From Fodinicola feengrottensis (GTDB taxonomy: Bacteria; Actinomycetota; Actinomycetes; Mycobacteriales; HKI-0501): a stretch of 64,000 bases of DNA. The notes beneath the pieces are model-generated. The model did not search any database. It worked only from the letters and a program-made list of their open reading frames with translations, and was not told the origin of the DNA. Positions 9,126 through 19,770 of this stretch are shown one piece after another. The stretch covers positions 1 to 64,000 of the forward strand of contig NZ_WOTO01000026.1 of the NCBI RefSeq assembly GCF_010993775.1. The letters run 5' to 3'. The position numbers were made by a program, and so were the translations under genes. The stretch's first letter is position 1. Each line of letters opens with the position of its first letter.

Positions 9126-9944
9126 TTAAAGACCCCAGAATGGGCCGCGAAGGCCAACCGAGGCAAAATACTCGGCCGCCAGCAAAGGCTCACGCCGAAC
9201 GTAGCCGCGATCGAGCCTACCGGCGTACCAGCCGCGAGCGAGCCGCCACAGCGTCGACAGGTCCATCTCGTAGCCACTCTCATTGCCGGTGCTGCGAAGC
9301 CACTCATTCACGCAGCCAGAGTCGCAGAAAATCCGCTGGTTGTGACAACTGTGGACGACGTCCTCCCAGATCTGCTTGGTAGGAACGAGAAAGTGCGCAA
9401 CCTGGGAGCCCGCCGGCGGCCCCTCCCTGCTGACCTGCCACGCGTGCGCGGTGCCACATTGCGGACATTGGGTGGCGACCAGGACCTCGGGCTCGTCCGG
9501 GACCAAATGCGCGATCGCGAAGGAATCCCAGGCACAGCCGCCCCACCAGAGAGTTTTCCTTCCCATCACGGAGAATCCCAGCGGGATGGTGGCGAACGGG
9601 TGGGCCATCACAATCTGCCCGCGGCGCAGCACGATGTCCCGGTTCGCGGCCAGGCGGGCGAGCGCCGACTCGACTTCGGTGGGATCAAGACCCGTTTCCG
9701 CCGCGAGTTTCGCGGTGCTCGGAGCCAGTCCGGATCGACTCAGCTCGCCGTAGATGACGAGCCGTACGTCCTCGACACGCTTTTCGTCCACTCCCTCAGC
9801 ATACCGTTCACCTAAGTAGTCGATTTCGTAAGTTCGTCGGGAGATCAGGCCGCTCGGGGTCTGTGCCGGATATTTTTGTTCGTGTTGATCGATCCTGGTC
9901 CGCAGGTCGTTGGAATCGTCGTGGGTGAATGCTACCCCCAACAA
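9126..9944 (-). CDS. alkylmercury lyase (MerB)-like protein
   Basis: The C-terminal two thirds match the MerB fold. GGCAWDSFAI supplies the Cys-x-x-Asp equivalent to MerB Cys96 and Asp99, CPQCG follows, and HNQRIFCDSGCVNEW supplies the second Cys with the trailing Ser and Trp. The middle region is a winged helix (SGLAPSTAKLAAETGLDPTE), also as in MerB. No merA, merR or mer transport gene is nearby, so the role may be cleavage of another C-metal bond or something different. The N-terminal 50 residues are poorly conserved and the true start could be internal. It precedes the P450 gene on the same strand. Confidence 0.65.
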   Translation of the reverse strand: MLGVAFTHDDSNDLRTRIDQHEQKYPAQTPSGLISRRTYEIDYLGERYAEGVDEKRVEDVRLVIYGELSRSGLAPSTAKLAAETGLDPTEVESALARLAANRDIVLRRGQIVMAHPFATIPLGFSVMGRKTLWWGGCAWDSFAIAHLVPDEPEVLVATQCPQCGTAHAWQVSREGPPAGSQVAHFLVPTKQIWEDVVHSCHNQRIFCDSGCVNEWLRSTGNESGYEMDLSTLWRLARGWYAGRLDRGYVRREPLLAAEYFASVGLRGPFWGL

Positions 9945-9970
9945 AATTCGGTCATTCGAACAGGTGTACG

Positions 9971-10648
9971 ATGTTCGGTATGGGTTGGGCGGTGCGGTGG
10001 TCTCATGGTCGGTCGGCGGTGCCGGCTGATCTGGGGGATGACGCGCTGGTCACCGATGTGGTGGAGTGTGAGCGGATGCGGGCGATGATTGATGCCCGTC
10101 AGGTGGCGTCTTTTGCTGAGTTGGCGCGTCGCTGTGTGGTTGCCGGGCCTTCGTTGGTGAACGAGTCCACGGTCGCGACGCGTGAGCGGGTGGTGAAGTG
10201 GTAGGTGACCGTACGCCTGGGCAGCTGCGTAAAGCGATCCAGCGGGCGATGATCGCGGTCGATCCGCAGGCCGCTCAGGATCGTCATGAGGAGGCGAAGC
10301 GACAGCGGCGGGTGCAGTCGTCGCCGGCGGATGATTCGATGGCGTGGATGCGGGCTTATTTGACCGCTGATGAGTTGGCGTCGATCATGTCGATCCTGGA
10401 CGCGTACGCACATTCCTGCCCTGACGATGACCGCGATCCGCGGTCGATCGCGCGCGGCGCGTTGCTGGATTTTTGCTGGCAGCTTGGGTGATGTCCCGGT
10501 TCCGCAACGCCCGGAGAATGCCGATGCCGAGAATCAGTCCGACGACGACGCGACAGGCACAGTCCAGGAAACCAGTGTGGTCACTGATGAGCAGACCTCG
10601 ATGGGACGAGCCGCTGTGGAGCGGACGGCTGGAGCCTGTCACGATTTC
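9971..10648 (+). pseudogene. 5' part of a decayed DUF222/HNH endonuclease gene
   Basis: The start (MFGMGWAVRWSHGRSA) and ALVTDVVECERMRAMIDARQ resemble the N-terminus of DUF222 proteins. After a stop near 10202 another frame gives TPGQLRKAIQRAMIAVDP, SSPADDSMAWMRAYLTADEL and IARGALLDFCWQLG, matching the DUF222 core. The stretch that should join them is missing, so the gene has an internal deletion as well as the frame change. The element at 10649-12032 separates it from its HNH half. Confidence 0.65.
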
Positions 10649-12032
10649 TGTGTAAGCCGGAGGTGATTGGCTTACTTGTCTTATTATATCAGAATGTTAG
10701 GCGGCCGGGGAATAGTTGGGTGAGGGTGTTGAGTGCTATTTTCCAGCCCCAGGTGCCTGTTCCTGAGGCTCCGCCGCGTTGGGTGGAGATGTTGCGTAGT
10801 CCGAGGTAGATGAGTTTCATGGCTGCGTCTTTGTCGGGGAAGTGTCCGCGTTTTTTGGTGATTTTGCGGAGTTGGAAGTTGATGGATTCGATTTGGTTGG
10901 TGGTGTAGACAATTTTCCGGAGTTCTGCGGGGTAGTCCAGGAAGGGGGTGAAGTCGTTCCAGGCGTTGTTCCACACGTCGACGGCTCCGGGGTATTGTTT
11001 GCCGTGGGTCTTGGCGAACGCGTCGCGGGCGAGCTCGGCGGCCTCCAGGGTGGGCGCGGTATAGATCTCGCGCATCGACGCGGCCAGTGGTTTGCGGTCC
11101 TTGTAGGACACGAACCGCATGGCGTTGCGGATGACGTGCACGACGCAGGTTTGCACTACGGTGTCAGGGAAGATTGAGCGGATCGCGTCCGGGAGCCCGG
11201 TCAGCCCGTCGCAGCACGCGATGAGGATGTCCCGCACGCCGCGGTTGCGCAAGTCCGTCAGGACCTTGGCCCAGAACTTGGCTCCCTCGGTGTCCTGGAT
11301 CCAGCATCCGAGGGAGTGTTTGCGGCCGTCCACGTCCACTCCGATGGCCAGGTACGCGACCTTGGTGGTGACCACGCCGTTGTCCTTGATTCGGACCCGG
11401 ATCCCGTCGATGTAGAGGATCGGGTAGACCTCGTCCAGCGGCCGTGACTGCCACAGCTTGATCTCGTCGACGACCACGTCGGTGATGTTCGAGATCAACT
11501 CCCGGGACGCGTTTTACTCCATATATTTCAAGTAAATGCGCCTCGATGTCACGAGTTGTCATTCCTCGCGAGTACAAAGACAGGATCATGTCATCGATAT
11601 TCCCCAAACGACGGGCACGTTTGGGTACGATCGTGGGCTCGAACGTCCCGTTCCGGTCCCGCGGCACCTCGATCTGGACCGGGCCGCTGAGCGTGGACAC
11701 GGTCTTGCGGGTTAGCCCGTTCCGGGAGTTGCCGGACCCGCGTCCCTCCGGCGCGCCGTGCTCATAGCCCAGGTGGTCGCTCATCTCGACCTGCAACGTC
11801 CGATCCAGCACCGCCTTGGTCATCTGGTTCAGCAGACCGTTCGCCCCGTCTACCGGCGTCCCAGTGGCCTTCGCGTCCGCTAGTAGAGCATCGATCGTCG
11901 CGGTCGAGAGCGCCCCCGTCAGCCGCGCAGCCGCCGTCTCATCATCACGACGAGACGAAATGTTCCGAGTCATACGGTGTCCCTTCCGACCAACCAACAG
12001 GCCAGTCGATTGGTACACCTCCGGCTTACACA
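10649..12032 (-). mobile_element. IS256-family insertion sequence
   Basis: Bounded by 17-bp perfect terminal inverted repeats, TGTGTAAGCCGGAGGTG at 10649-10665 and its complement at 12016-12032. Between them lies a single IS256-type transposase on the minus strand. The left end holds a small hairpin (GTAAGCC at 10652-10658, GGCTTAC at 10669-10675) that could stop transcripts. The flanks do not show an obvious 8-9 bp target duplication. Confidence 0.85.
10689..11973 (-). CDS. IS256-family transposase (one frame change)
   Basis: Mutator-type DDE transposase. N-terminal part from the ATG at 11973: MTRNISSRRDDETAAARLTG, LLNQMTKAVLDRTLQVEM, SDHLGYEHG, IEVPRDRNGTFEP and ILSLYSRGMTTRDIEAHL. C-terminal part: ILYIDGIRVRIKDNGVV with the first catalytic Asp, ACCDGLTGLPDAI with the second, and TTNQIESINFQLRKITKKRG with the catalytic Glu. 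The join near 11508-11512 needs one base removed from an AAAA run, which restores SRELISNITDVV. The full length of about 428 matches the family. Probably active if the break is a read error. Confidence 0.88.
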
Positions 12033-12794
12033 CTTGGCATGACACGCCCCAATTCCCCGACGATGACACCGACAACAGCGGAGTCGCTCAGCCCGCAGCA
12101 GACGACACCGGTGTGCGCGCCGACGACTGCGGGTACGAGTCGTCCACTTCCTCAACAGCGGCAGCGCGTTCTGATGGCACCGGCCACGCCCGTTCACGCA
12201 AGCCGCGCGTTGACCTGCGAGTCGTCGTCGGAGCAGGCACACTGCTCGGCCTAGACGACAAACCCGCCTTCCTCGCCGGGTACGGCGCGATCCCGGCCAG
12301 CATGGCCCGCCGCCTGGCCAAAGACTCCACCTGGCGCGACTACTCACCGACCCCAGCTCCACCAAGCTCATGGAAGCCGGTCGAGCACGTTATCGACCAT
12401 CGATGGCATTGCAGGAATTCATCGAAGCCCGAGACGTGACGTGTCGTTGGCCTGGGTGTCGCTGTGCTGCCCAGCGTTGCGACAAGGACCACTCCATCCC
12501 GTTTCCGGAGGGTGCACCTGCAAGGAAAATCTCCTCTGCCTGTGCCGTTTCCACCACCGGCTCAAAACACACTCCGACTGGAAAGTCAGACTCGACCCAG
12601 ACGGCACCTACACCGTCCTGAGCCCCACCGGACGCGTCTACGTCACCGAGCCACCACCACCCGGAGAAGACGTCTGCCCACCCACCAAAAACGGACGACG
12701 CGGACCGATCTACCTGAACGACAAGGACGAACCACGCATCAAGCCGCCCCCACCCGAAAAACCAACAACATGGCCAACCGAACCACCGTTTTAG
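12033..12794 (+). pseudogene. 3' part of the interrupted DUF222/HNH endonuclease gene
   Basis: Continues the gene broken by the IS256 element. One frame gives VDLRVVVGAGTLLGLDDKPA and GYGAIPASMARRLAKDSTW. After a frame change near 12345 come RARYRPSMALQEFIEARDVT and CRWPGCRCAAQRCDKDHS. After another near 12500 come CTCKENLLCLCRFHHRLKTH and WKVRLDPDGTYTVLSPTGR. That is the complete HNH nuclease signature (C-x2-C, C-D-x-D-H, N, HH). DUF222/HNH genes are very common and often degenerate in actinomycetes. The Pro-rich tail ends at a stop near 12794. Confidence 0.7.
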
Positions 12795-13007
12795 CGCTCA
12801 GTTAGCTGTCCCGCTATTGGTCAAGGCGGAGATTGTTTGCGATGCCAGTGATGCACGCCTGCCACATCACGTTGACCAACTCTGTCCGGCGGCTGCGAGG
12901 AACAGCCTGAAGCGGTCATCGAAGCACTCACCACGTTCCTCGACTGAGTCGGCGAGCGGCGGTAGGTTTGGCCAAAACCAAGATCACCGCAACGGATGGG
13001 CCCGCAC

Positions 13008-13973
13008 GTGCCCCTGTCGATAGGACTGATCGGCTCCGGTTTCATCGCCCGGTCACACGCCGCCGCCTGGCAGCAGCTCGGAACCACACTTTTCCTCTAT
13101 TCCACGACCCCCGCCGGCCGCCACAGCGCTCGCCGGCCAGTACGGCGGCACAGTCGTCGACGAGCTCGACATGCTGCTCGGCCAGGTGGACGCCGTGGAC
13201 ATCTGTACGCCCACCGACACGCACGCGGACATCGCCGTCCGGGCGGCCGCGGCGGGTCGGCACGTGATCTGTGAGAAGCCGCTGGAGCGTACGCACGCGC
13301 AAGGACAGCGCATCATCGACGCGTGCGCGGAGGCCGGCGTCCACCTGTTCGTCGCGCACGTGGTGCGGTATTTCGGCGAGTACGCGACGGCCCAGGCGGC
13401 CGTCGCGGGCGGTGAGATCGGGTCTCCAGCGGTATTGCGCCTGACCAGGTCCGGCGCCCGCCCGGAGTGGGCCACTTGGCTGCATAACGAGCAGCGGGCG
13501 CGGGATCCTGCTGGATTTCATGATCCACGACTACGATTTCGCGCGGTGGATCGGCGGCGAGGTGACCAGCGTGTACGCGACTGTCACCGGCTCCGACGGT
13601 CCGGTCAGCGGAACTGTGGTGCTACGCCACGAAAACGGCACGATCAGCCACATCCAGGGCACGTGGAGTCGGCCGGGCGAGCCGTTCCCGGACCACCTTC
13701 GACCTGGCCGGCAGCGGCGGCGTGCTGACCGGGGACTCGCTGCGCCGGCCGCCGGTGACGATCAGCGTGCCCGAACCCGCGGCCATCGGGCACGCCCTCG
13801 CCGACGATCCGTACACGGCGGAACTGGCCGAGTTCGCGGCGGCGATCGCGATCGCTGGCGGCCCGCCGCCGCGGGTCAACGCGGCGGACGGCCTGGCGGC
13901 CTTGGACATCGCGCTCGCCGCGCTGGAATCGGCCCGGTCCGGTCGAGCCGTCAGCCCGACGCAGGTGGCCTGA
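13008..13973 (+). CDS. Gfo/Idh/MocA-family oxidoreductase 1 (frame changes)
   Basis: NAD(P)-dependent sugar or inositol dehydrogenase fold. From GTG 13008: LSIGLIGSGFIARSHAAAW (Rossmann GxGxxA-like), then in another frame QVDAVDICTPTDTHADIAV and HVICEKPLERTH (the EKP catalytic Lys), FVAHVVRYFGEY, then MIHDYDFARWIGGEVTSVYA (the D-x-D/H motif), and finally DDPYTAELAEFAAAIA to the stop at 13971-13973. Breaks near 13110, 13510 and 13690. The next oxidoreductase starts inside this stop (ATGA), so the two are translationally coupled and may act on the same substrate. Confidence 0.75.
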
Positions 13974-14958
13974 TGAAGATCGCGCTGGCTTCGCTCGCCC
14001 CGTCCCACGCCGGCTCGTACGCGGCGCAATTGGCCGCACATCCCGAAGTTGAGCTGCTCGTCGCCGACCCGGACGGCGTCGGCTCGACCGAAGCCGGCCG
14101 GGGTCGTGAGGCCGTGGACGCCACGTTTTTCGACTCGTACCAGGAAATGTTCGCGGCAGGCCCGGATGGTGTGGTGGTCTGCACCGAAAACCTCCACCAT
14201 CGTACGATCGTGGAGGCGGCAGCCGCGACCGGAGCCTATGTACTCTGCGAAAAAACCCCTCGCGACCACAGTCCCGGACGCGGAGTCGATGATCGCTGCC
14301 TGTGCGGCCGCTGGGGTCGGTCTGATGACCGCCTACCCGGTCCGGTTCAGCCCGGCCGTACGCGCCGCACAACAGGCCGTCGCGTCCGGGCAACTCGGAA
14401 AACTGGTCGGTCTCACCGGTGTCAACAATGGCAAACTCCCCAGTGGGCGGGCCTGGTTCGCCGATCCGGACCTCGCTGGCGGCGGCGCACTGATGGACCA
14501 CCGTCCATCTGGCAGATATCTTCAGCCTGTTGGTGAGCGCTCCCCCAGTTGAAGTTTACGCACTGAGCAACCACATTCTGCATCCGGAAGCGGCGGTGGA
14601 AACAGGTGGCGTCGTCGTTATCCGGTACGCCGACGGGACCGTCGCGAGCATCGACTGCAGCTGGAGCCGACCGGACGGCTTTCCGACCTGGGGCGGGCTG
14701 AGTTTCGGCCTGGTCGGCGAAAAAGGCACCGTCCAGGTAGATGCGTTCGGCCAGGCCGTCACCGGTTTCCGTGCCGGCGGCGAAAGTCGCTGGCTCGGGT
14801 ACGGCCCGGACCTGGATCGGTTGCTGCTGACCGAATTCCTGTCCTCGGTACGCGAACGCCGCCGACCAGTCCCGGACGGCGAACAGGGCCTCGCGACCCT
14901 GCGGATCGTGACCGCCGCGTACGAGTCAACAAGAACCGGTCAACCAGTCAAGATCTAG
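13973..14958 (+). CDS. Gfo/Idh/MocA-family oxidoreductase 2 (frame changes)
   Basis: Second member of the same family, overlapping the first by its ATG. MKIALASLAPSHAGSYAAQL, VVVCTENLHHRTIVEAAAA, then after a break near 14255 KPLATTVPDAESMIAACAAA, GLMTAYPVRFSPAVRAAQQA and LAGGGALMDH, and after another near 14505 VHLADIFSLLVSAPPVEVYA and VGEKGTVQVDAFGQAV to the stop. The C-terminal domain is complete. Paired oxidoreductases of this type are usually sugar or inositol catabolic; the substrate cannot be told here. Confidence 0.75.
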
Positions 14959-15237
14959 GCCGTCTTCTTGCGTCGACACACCGGCGCGCGGTGAACCACG
15001 CCTCCTGGTCGAGGTCCTGGCGTCGTACACCCCTTGCACAACGTTGTAAACGGATGGCAGGGGAGTTATCACCCTCTTTCGCCGGCGAACATCCTTCCGC
15101 GCCGCCGGACCGGAATCCGGTTCCGGCCAGTTCCGGCCGATCCCAGCTCTTTTGCCCAGGAGGGACAGTGGTTGGGGTCACGCCTGTACCGCTATCGTTA
15201 ACCCAACGCAGAGTGACAGGCAGGAGCAGGACGCCCG

Positions 15238-16079
15238 ATGGCACCGACCGATCGATCGCCCACCGCGGTAGGCGATTCCTCGCGAGTGGACACCAACCGG
15301 TCCAGCCCGGCCCGACTGTGGGATGCCGCGCTCGGCGGCAAGGACCATTTCGATGCCGATCGCAAACTCCTCAACGAGCTGCTGACCAGCGTGCCGGACC
15401 TGATGACCACCGCCGAGGAACTGCGCCAATGGCTGCTTCGGGTCGGCCGCTATTTGGTGGACCGGGCCGGTACGGACCAGTTTTTGGACTGTGGCTTCGG
15501 ATTGCCGCGCGACAGGAGAGGTTGCACGAGACCCTGCAGCGGATCAACCCGGACACCAACGTGATCTACGTCGACAAAGATCCGACGGTGGTCGCGTACG
15601 GGAAAGCCATGCTGGTCGACAACGACCGCACCTTCTGCATCGCCGTCGACCCGGGCAAGCCGGACGAGCTGATGGCCAACGACATCATCCGCAAGAACCT
15701 GGACCTGGATCGCCCGATCGCGTTGATGCTGACCAACATCGTGCACTTGATCGAGGACGACAACCAGGCAAGCGACCTGATGGCGGCCTATGTGCAGGCC
15801 CTGCCGTCCGGGTCTTTCGTGGCGCTGAGCCATCTTTACGACCCGGCCGACGGCAGCAGGCATGCAGCGATCGCGCGGACGCTGGAGGAGAAGATCCGCC
15901 AAGGCCTCGGCTCCTGCAAGTTCCGGCCGCTCGAGCAGATCTCCAGCTATTTCGACGGTCTGGACCTCGTCCAGCCCGGGCTGGTCAAGCTTTTCGAATG
16001 GTGGGCATACGGGCCGCGGCTGATCGAGGCGGTCGACATGGACAAGCTCATGCTCTGCGGACTCGGCCGCAAGCGGTAG
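15238..16079 (+). CDS. DUF574-type SAM-dependent methyltransferase (one frame change)
   Basis: Actinomycete-specific family. VDTNRSSPARLWDAALGGKD and HFDADRKLLNELL are the signature, then DQFLDCGFGLP (SAM motif I), then after a break near 15500 NPDTNVIYVDKDPTVVAYG, IALMLTNIVHLIEDDN and GSFVALSHLYDP. Length about 275 as expected. Function unknown; these genes often sit beside regulators. It ends convergently inside the 3' end of the AfsR-type regulator gene (32-bp overlap). Confidence 0.8.
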
Positions 16080-19000
16080 TTCCCGCTATCCGGCGGCGGA
16101 GTGGGGCGCTGTCGTTGTCGGCCAGCCCGAAACCGGCCACCATCGTGAGTGCGTCGGTCCGCCAGCGCCGAGTTTCCTGGGCGTCGCCGTCTGCCTGGGC
16201 ACAGCTGGCCAGCCCGCCCAGCGCGAGCGCCTGTTCGTACGGCTCGGCTGTGACCGTCGCCAGCGCCAGCGCGGCCTCGTGCTGCCGGCGGGCCTGCTCG
16301 ACCTCACCGACCAGGCACAACGTCTGACCGAAGGCATTGCGGATGGTCGTCTCGATGGCCCGCAGCAGATGCGCCTCCACCAGGTCGAGCGCCCTGCGAT
16401 GGCCGGCCACCGCGGCCGCGGTCTCGCCCAGCATCCGATGTGCCACCGCGATGTACGTCAGCGCCATCGCACCCATCGTCGGATTTCCCAGCGAGGTGGC
16501 GATCTGCTCGGCCCGCGAAGTGCGCAGCGCATCCTCCGCGCGGCCCTGCTCGGCCTGCAGCATTGCGTGCACCACCAAGGAAAACCCGAGCCGGTTGAGA
16601 TCGTCACGGGCCCGTGCGTTGGCCGTCGCCTCGACCAGCGCGGCCTCTGCGGCGGCGAACTCCCCCACCACGGTGCCGATGATGCCGAGCGTCTGCAGCA
16701 CCGTGCAGACGGCCCGCTCGTCATACGCGCGCCGGGCGATGTCGACGGCTCGCTGGGCCCGTTCGAAGGCCCGTCGCAGCTGTCCCTGGATCTGCAGACA
16801 CTCAGCCAGCCGACGCAGCGCGCGAGCCTGTCCCGCGAGGTCGCCGAGCTGTTCGTACAGGTCCAGTGACCGGGTCCACAGCCGCTCGGCCTCGGCGTAG
16901 TCGGCCACGTCGAATCGCACGGTGGCCTGCCAGAACAGCATCACCGCGAGGCCCTGCCGATGGTGCCCAGCGATCGCGGCGGCCAGCCCGGCGGCGCCGG
17001 CCCGGGCCGCGTCGGACGGACTGCCCGGCCGTGCCGAGTCAGGTAGCAGACCAGCGGATTGGCCAGCTGCCATCCATAGGCGTGCCACTGCGGTCGTACG
17101 GCGGCCAGGTCGACCAACCAGCCAAGGGTGCCGGCCTCGCGCTCGAACCACGCCTGGGCACCGGCGAAGTCGTCGACCGCGGCCGGCAGCGGCATCCCGG
17201 CGGACGTGCCACCGGTCACCGCGGTGGCCGGTTGGATGCTCACGTACGCCCGTGCGCTGGCCGCCAGGTAGTAGTCGAAAAGCCTGGTCAACGCGTCTCG
17301 CCGGAGCCGGTCCGGGTCGAGCTGGCGGGTCGTCTGGGCGGCGTACGAACGGACCAGGTCATGTAGCACGAACCGGCCGGGCGCCGGCTCGTCGACCAGA
17401 TTCGCCGCCAGCAGCCGCTCCAACACCAGGTCGGCGCGGTGCCCGTCGACGCCAGCCAGCGCGGCCAGCACGTACCGGTCCACCGACGCGGTGCCGAGCA
17501 ACCCCAGCAGCCGAAAGGCCTGCTGGTCGCCCGGGTCCAGCTGGGCGTACGACATCTCGAAGACCACGTCGATCCGGCGGTCATCGATCTCCAGCTGGCC
17601 GAGCCGCTGGTCGTGGTCGCGGAGGTGGTCGACCAGGTCCGCCAGCCCGAGGGCCGGTCGGTGCCGCAGCTTCGCGCCAACGATCCGCAGCGCCAGCGGC
17701 AGCCGCCCGCAGGTCTGGACCACCCTGATCGCCTCCGCCCGGTCGGTGCCGGAGCACTCCCTTGCGGCCGCGTTTTCCAGCAGCCGTACGGCATCGCCGA
17801 GCGGCGGGACGCCCAGGTGCAGGTGCCGGTCCACCTCCAGGCCGCCCAACCTGCGCCGCCGACTCGACACCAGCACCACGCTGCCGCCATCGCCGGGCAG
17901 CAGCGGCCGGACCTGCTCGGCGTTGACCGCGTTGTCCAGCACCAACAACAGCCGCCGGCCGGCCACCCGCGCTCGCCAGGTCGCCGCCAGCTCATCGGGG
18001 TCGTCAGTCACCGGAAGCTCGGTGGCACCAACCGCGCGCAACAGCCGATCCAGCGCCTCAGTCGGTCGCAGCGGCCGCCGTTCCAGGGTGTAGCCGCAGA
18101 GGTCCAGATACAGCTGGCCGTCGGCGCAGTCGTGCTGTGCGGCGGCGCGCAGCAGGAACGCCGTCTTGCCGACGCCGGCCATCCCGTCGACCGCGCAGAC
18201 GCCGGAGGTCAGTTGGCTGATCAGGGCCAGTTCGCTCGTACGACCGACAAAACCGGGAGGCGGCGCGGGGATGTCCTTTCGTACCGGAAAAGTCTCGGCC
18301 GTACGCGACGTTTCGGTAGCGGGACGCGGCAGTTCGGCGCGCAGGATGGCCCGGTGAGTGGCCCGCAGGTGATCGCCGGGCTCGACCCCCAACTCGTCGA
18401 CCAGAATCCGCCGAGCGCGAGCGTAGACGGCCAGCGCCTCGGCCTGCCGGCCCTGCCAGTAAAGCGCGGTCATCAACAGCTCGACCCCGCGTTCTCGGAG
18501 TGGGTGTCGGCCACCAACGCGGTCAGCTCGCCCACTGCGTCCCCGCAGTTCCCACCGCGTAACCGCAGGTCAAGCAGGTCCTCACGGGCCGCCACCCGCT
18601 GTTCGCTCAGCCGCGAGCGCTGCTGTTCGGCGAACGGACCGGGCAGTCCGGCGAGCGCCTCACCACGCCACAGCGTCAACGCGCTGGTCAACAGCCGCTC
18701 GGCCCGCTCCGGATCGCCGTCCCGGCGGCACCGGGACGCCTGCGCGACCTGGTCGGTGAACTGCCCGGAGTCGACCGCGGCCGGCGACACCCGCAACACG
18801 TACCCGCCGGCCGTCCGCCCCAGCAGCTCCCCCCCGCACCGGCCGCCGCCAGCGCTTTGCGGAGCCGGTAGACGTACGCCGGCACGACCTTGTCGCCGAT
18901 CGCCGGCGGCCGGTCTCCCCACCCGGCCCGCAGCAGTTCGGCGGCGGACACCGGCGAGCCGGCCCGCATCGCGAGCACCGCCAGCACGGCCTGCTGACGG

Positions 19001-19089
19001 GCCGGTCCGACATCCACCGCCGTCCCGTCACATCGCGCGCGGACCGGACCGAGCACTTCAAAACGCGTATCACCTGCCATATCGGGCAT
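16048..19089 (-). CDS. AfsR-type SARP regulator with NB-ARC and TPR domains (frame changes)
   Basis: Order of domains: OmpR-type winged helix (RFEVLGPVRARCDGTAVDV, RQQAVLAVLAMRAGSPVS, VVPAYVYRLRKAL), bacterial transcriptional activation domain (LLTSALTLWRGEALAG), NB-ARC ATPase with P-loop VDGMAGVGKTAFLL and LLLVLDNAVN as Walker B, LPLALRIVGAKL, and a C-terminal TPR array (EQLGDLAGQARALRRLAECL). Total about 1000 residues, as in AfsR. Breaks near 18830 (seven C), 18475 and 17050. These proteins usually activate secondary metabolite genes. No cluster is adjacent, so the target is unclear. Confidence 0.8.
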
Positions 19090-19239
19090 CGTGCTGACTT
19101 CGGCCGGGACGGGTCCCCAACGACATGGCCGAATGTGACGGAACGGCAAAGAACGCGTTCTTTGTTACGGCTGGCGCTGCTTTTCCGATAAGTCATCGAG
19201 ATTCCCAGCCCAGCGGACCACCGACCCGCGGAGGTACGG

Positions 19240-19698
19240 ATGAAGACCCTTTCGCTGCTGATCGCCCTCACCACGGCATTGGGCCCCTCGCCCGCTCACG
19301 TGCCGGCTAATGACTACGTCCAGCAGGTCGTGGATCTGACCAACCAGAACAGGCAACAGCACGGCTGCGGCAACCTGGCGCTGAACGCCCAGCTGACCAC
19401 GGCCGCCCAGGGCCACAGCGATGACATGGCCACCAACAACTACTTCGACCACGACAGCCCGGACGGCCGCGATCCCGGCCAACGGATCTCCGACGCCGGC
19501 TACGACTGGGACGCATGGGCCGAAAACATCGCCGCTGGTTACGACACACCCACGGCAGTGGTCGACAGCTGGATGCAGAGCGCCGGTCACCGGGCGAACA
19601 TCCTGAACTGCTCCCTGCACGACATCGGCGTCGGCTACACGGTCGCCAACAACGCGGACTACCCGAACTACTGGACGCAGGATTTCGGCAGTCAGTAG
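19240..19698 (+). CDS. secreted CAP (SCP/PR-1) domain protein
   Basis: Intact 152 residues. Signal peptide (MKTLSLLIALTTALGPSPA) then a compact CAP domain: VVDLTNQNRQQHGCGNLALN, LTTAAQGHSDDMA with the first His, NNYFDHDSPDGRDPGQRI, WAENIAAGYDTPTAVVDSWM and GHRANILNCSLHDIGVGY with the second His and Glu/His cavity. Extracellular; bacterial CAP proteins are of unproven activity. A good RBS (GGAGG) precedes the ATG. The GH16 gene follows 72 bases later on the same strand. Confidence 0.9.
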   Translation: MKTLSLLIALTTALGPSPAHVPANDYVQQVVDLTNQNRQQHGCGNLALNAQLTTAAQGHSDDMATNNYFDHDSPDGRDPGQRISDAGYDWDAWAENIAAGYDTPTAVVDSWMQSAGHRANILNCSLHDIGVGYTVANNADYPNYWTQDFGSQ

Positions 19699-19770
19699 CC
19701 GCTTGTGACATTTGGTCGGGTACGGCGTTTATCAGCGCGTCAGATGTATGCCGTGCAGAAGGAGCAGAAT

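Noticed and set aside
9126..9944. Mercury resistance operon
   Set aside because: Only the MerB-like gene is present, with no merA, merR, merP or merT-like sequence on either strand nearby.
10689..12039. IS element as part of a composite transposon with the P450 or MerB genes
   Set aside because: Only one copy of the element is in the window and no second inverted-repeat pair flanks those genes.
16048..19089. SARP as pathway regulator of the isonitrile operon
   Set aside because: It is 26 kb away with transport, catabolic and exported-enzyme genes between. Proximity gives no support.
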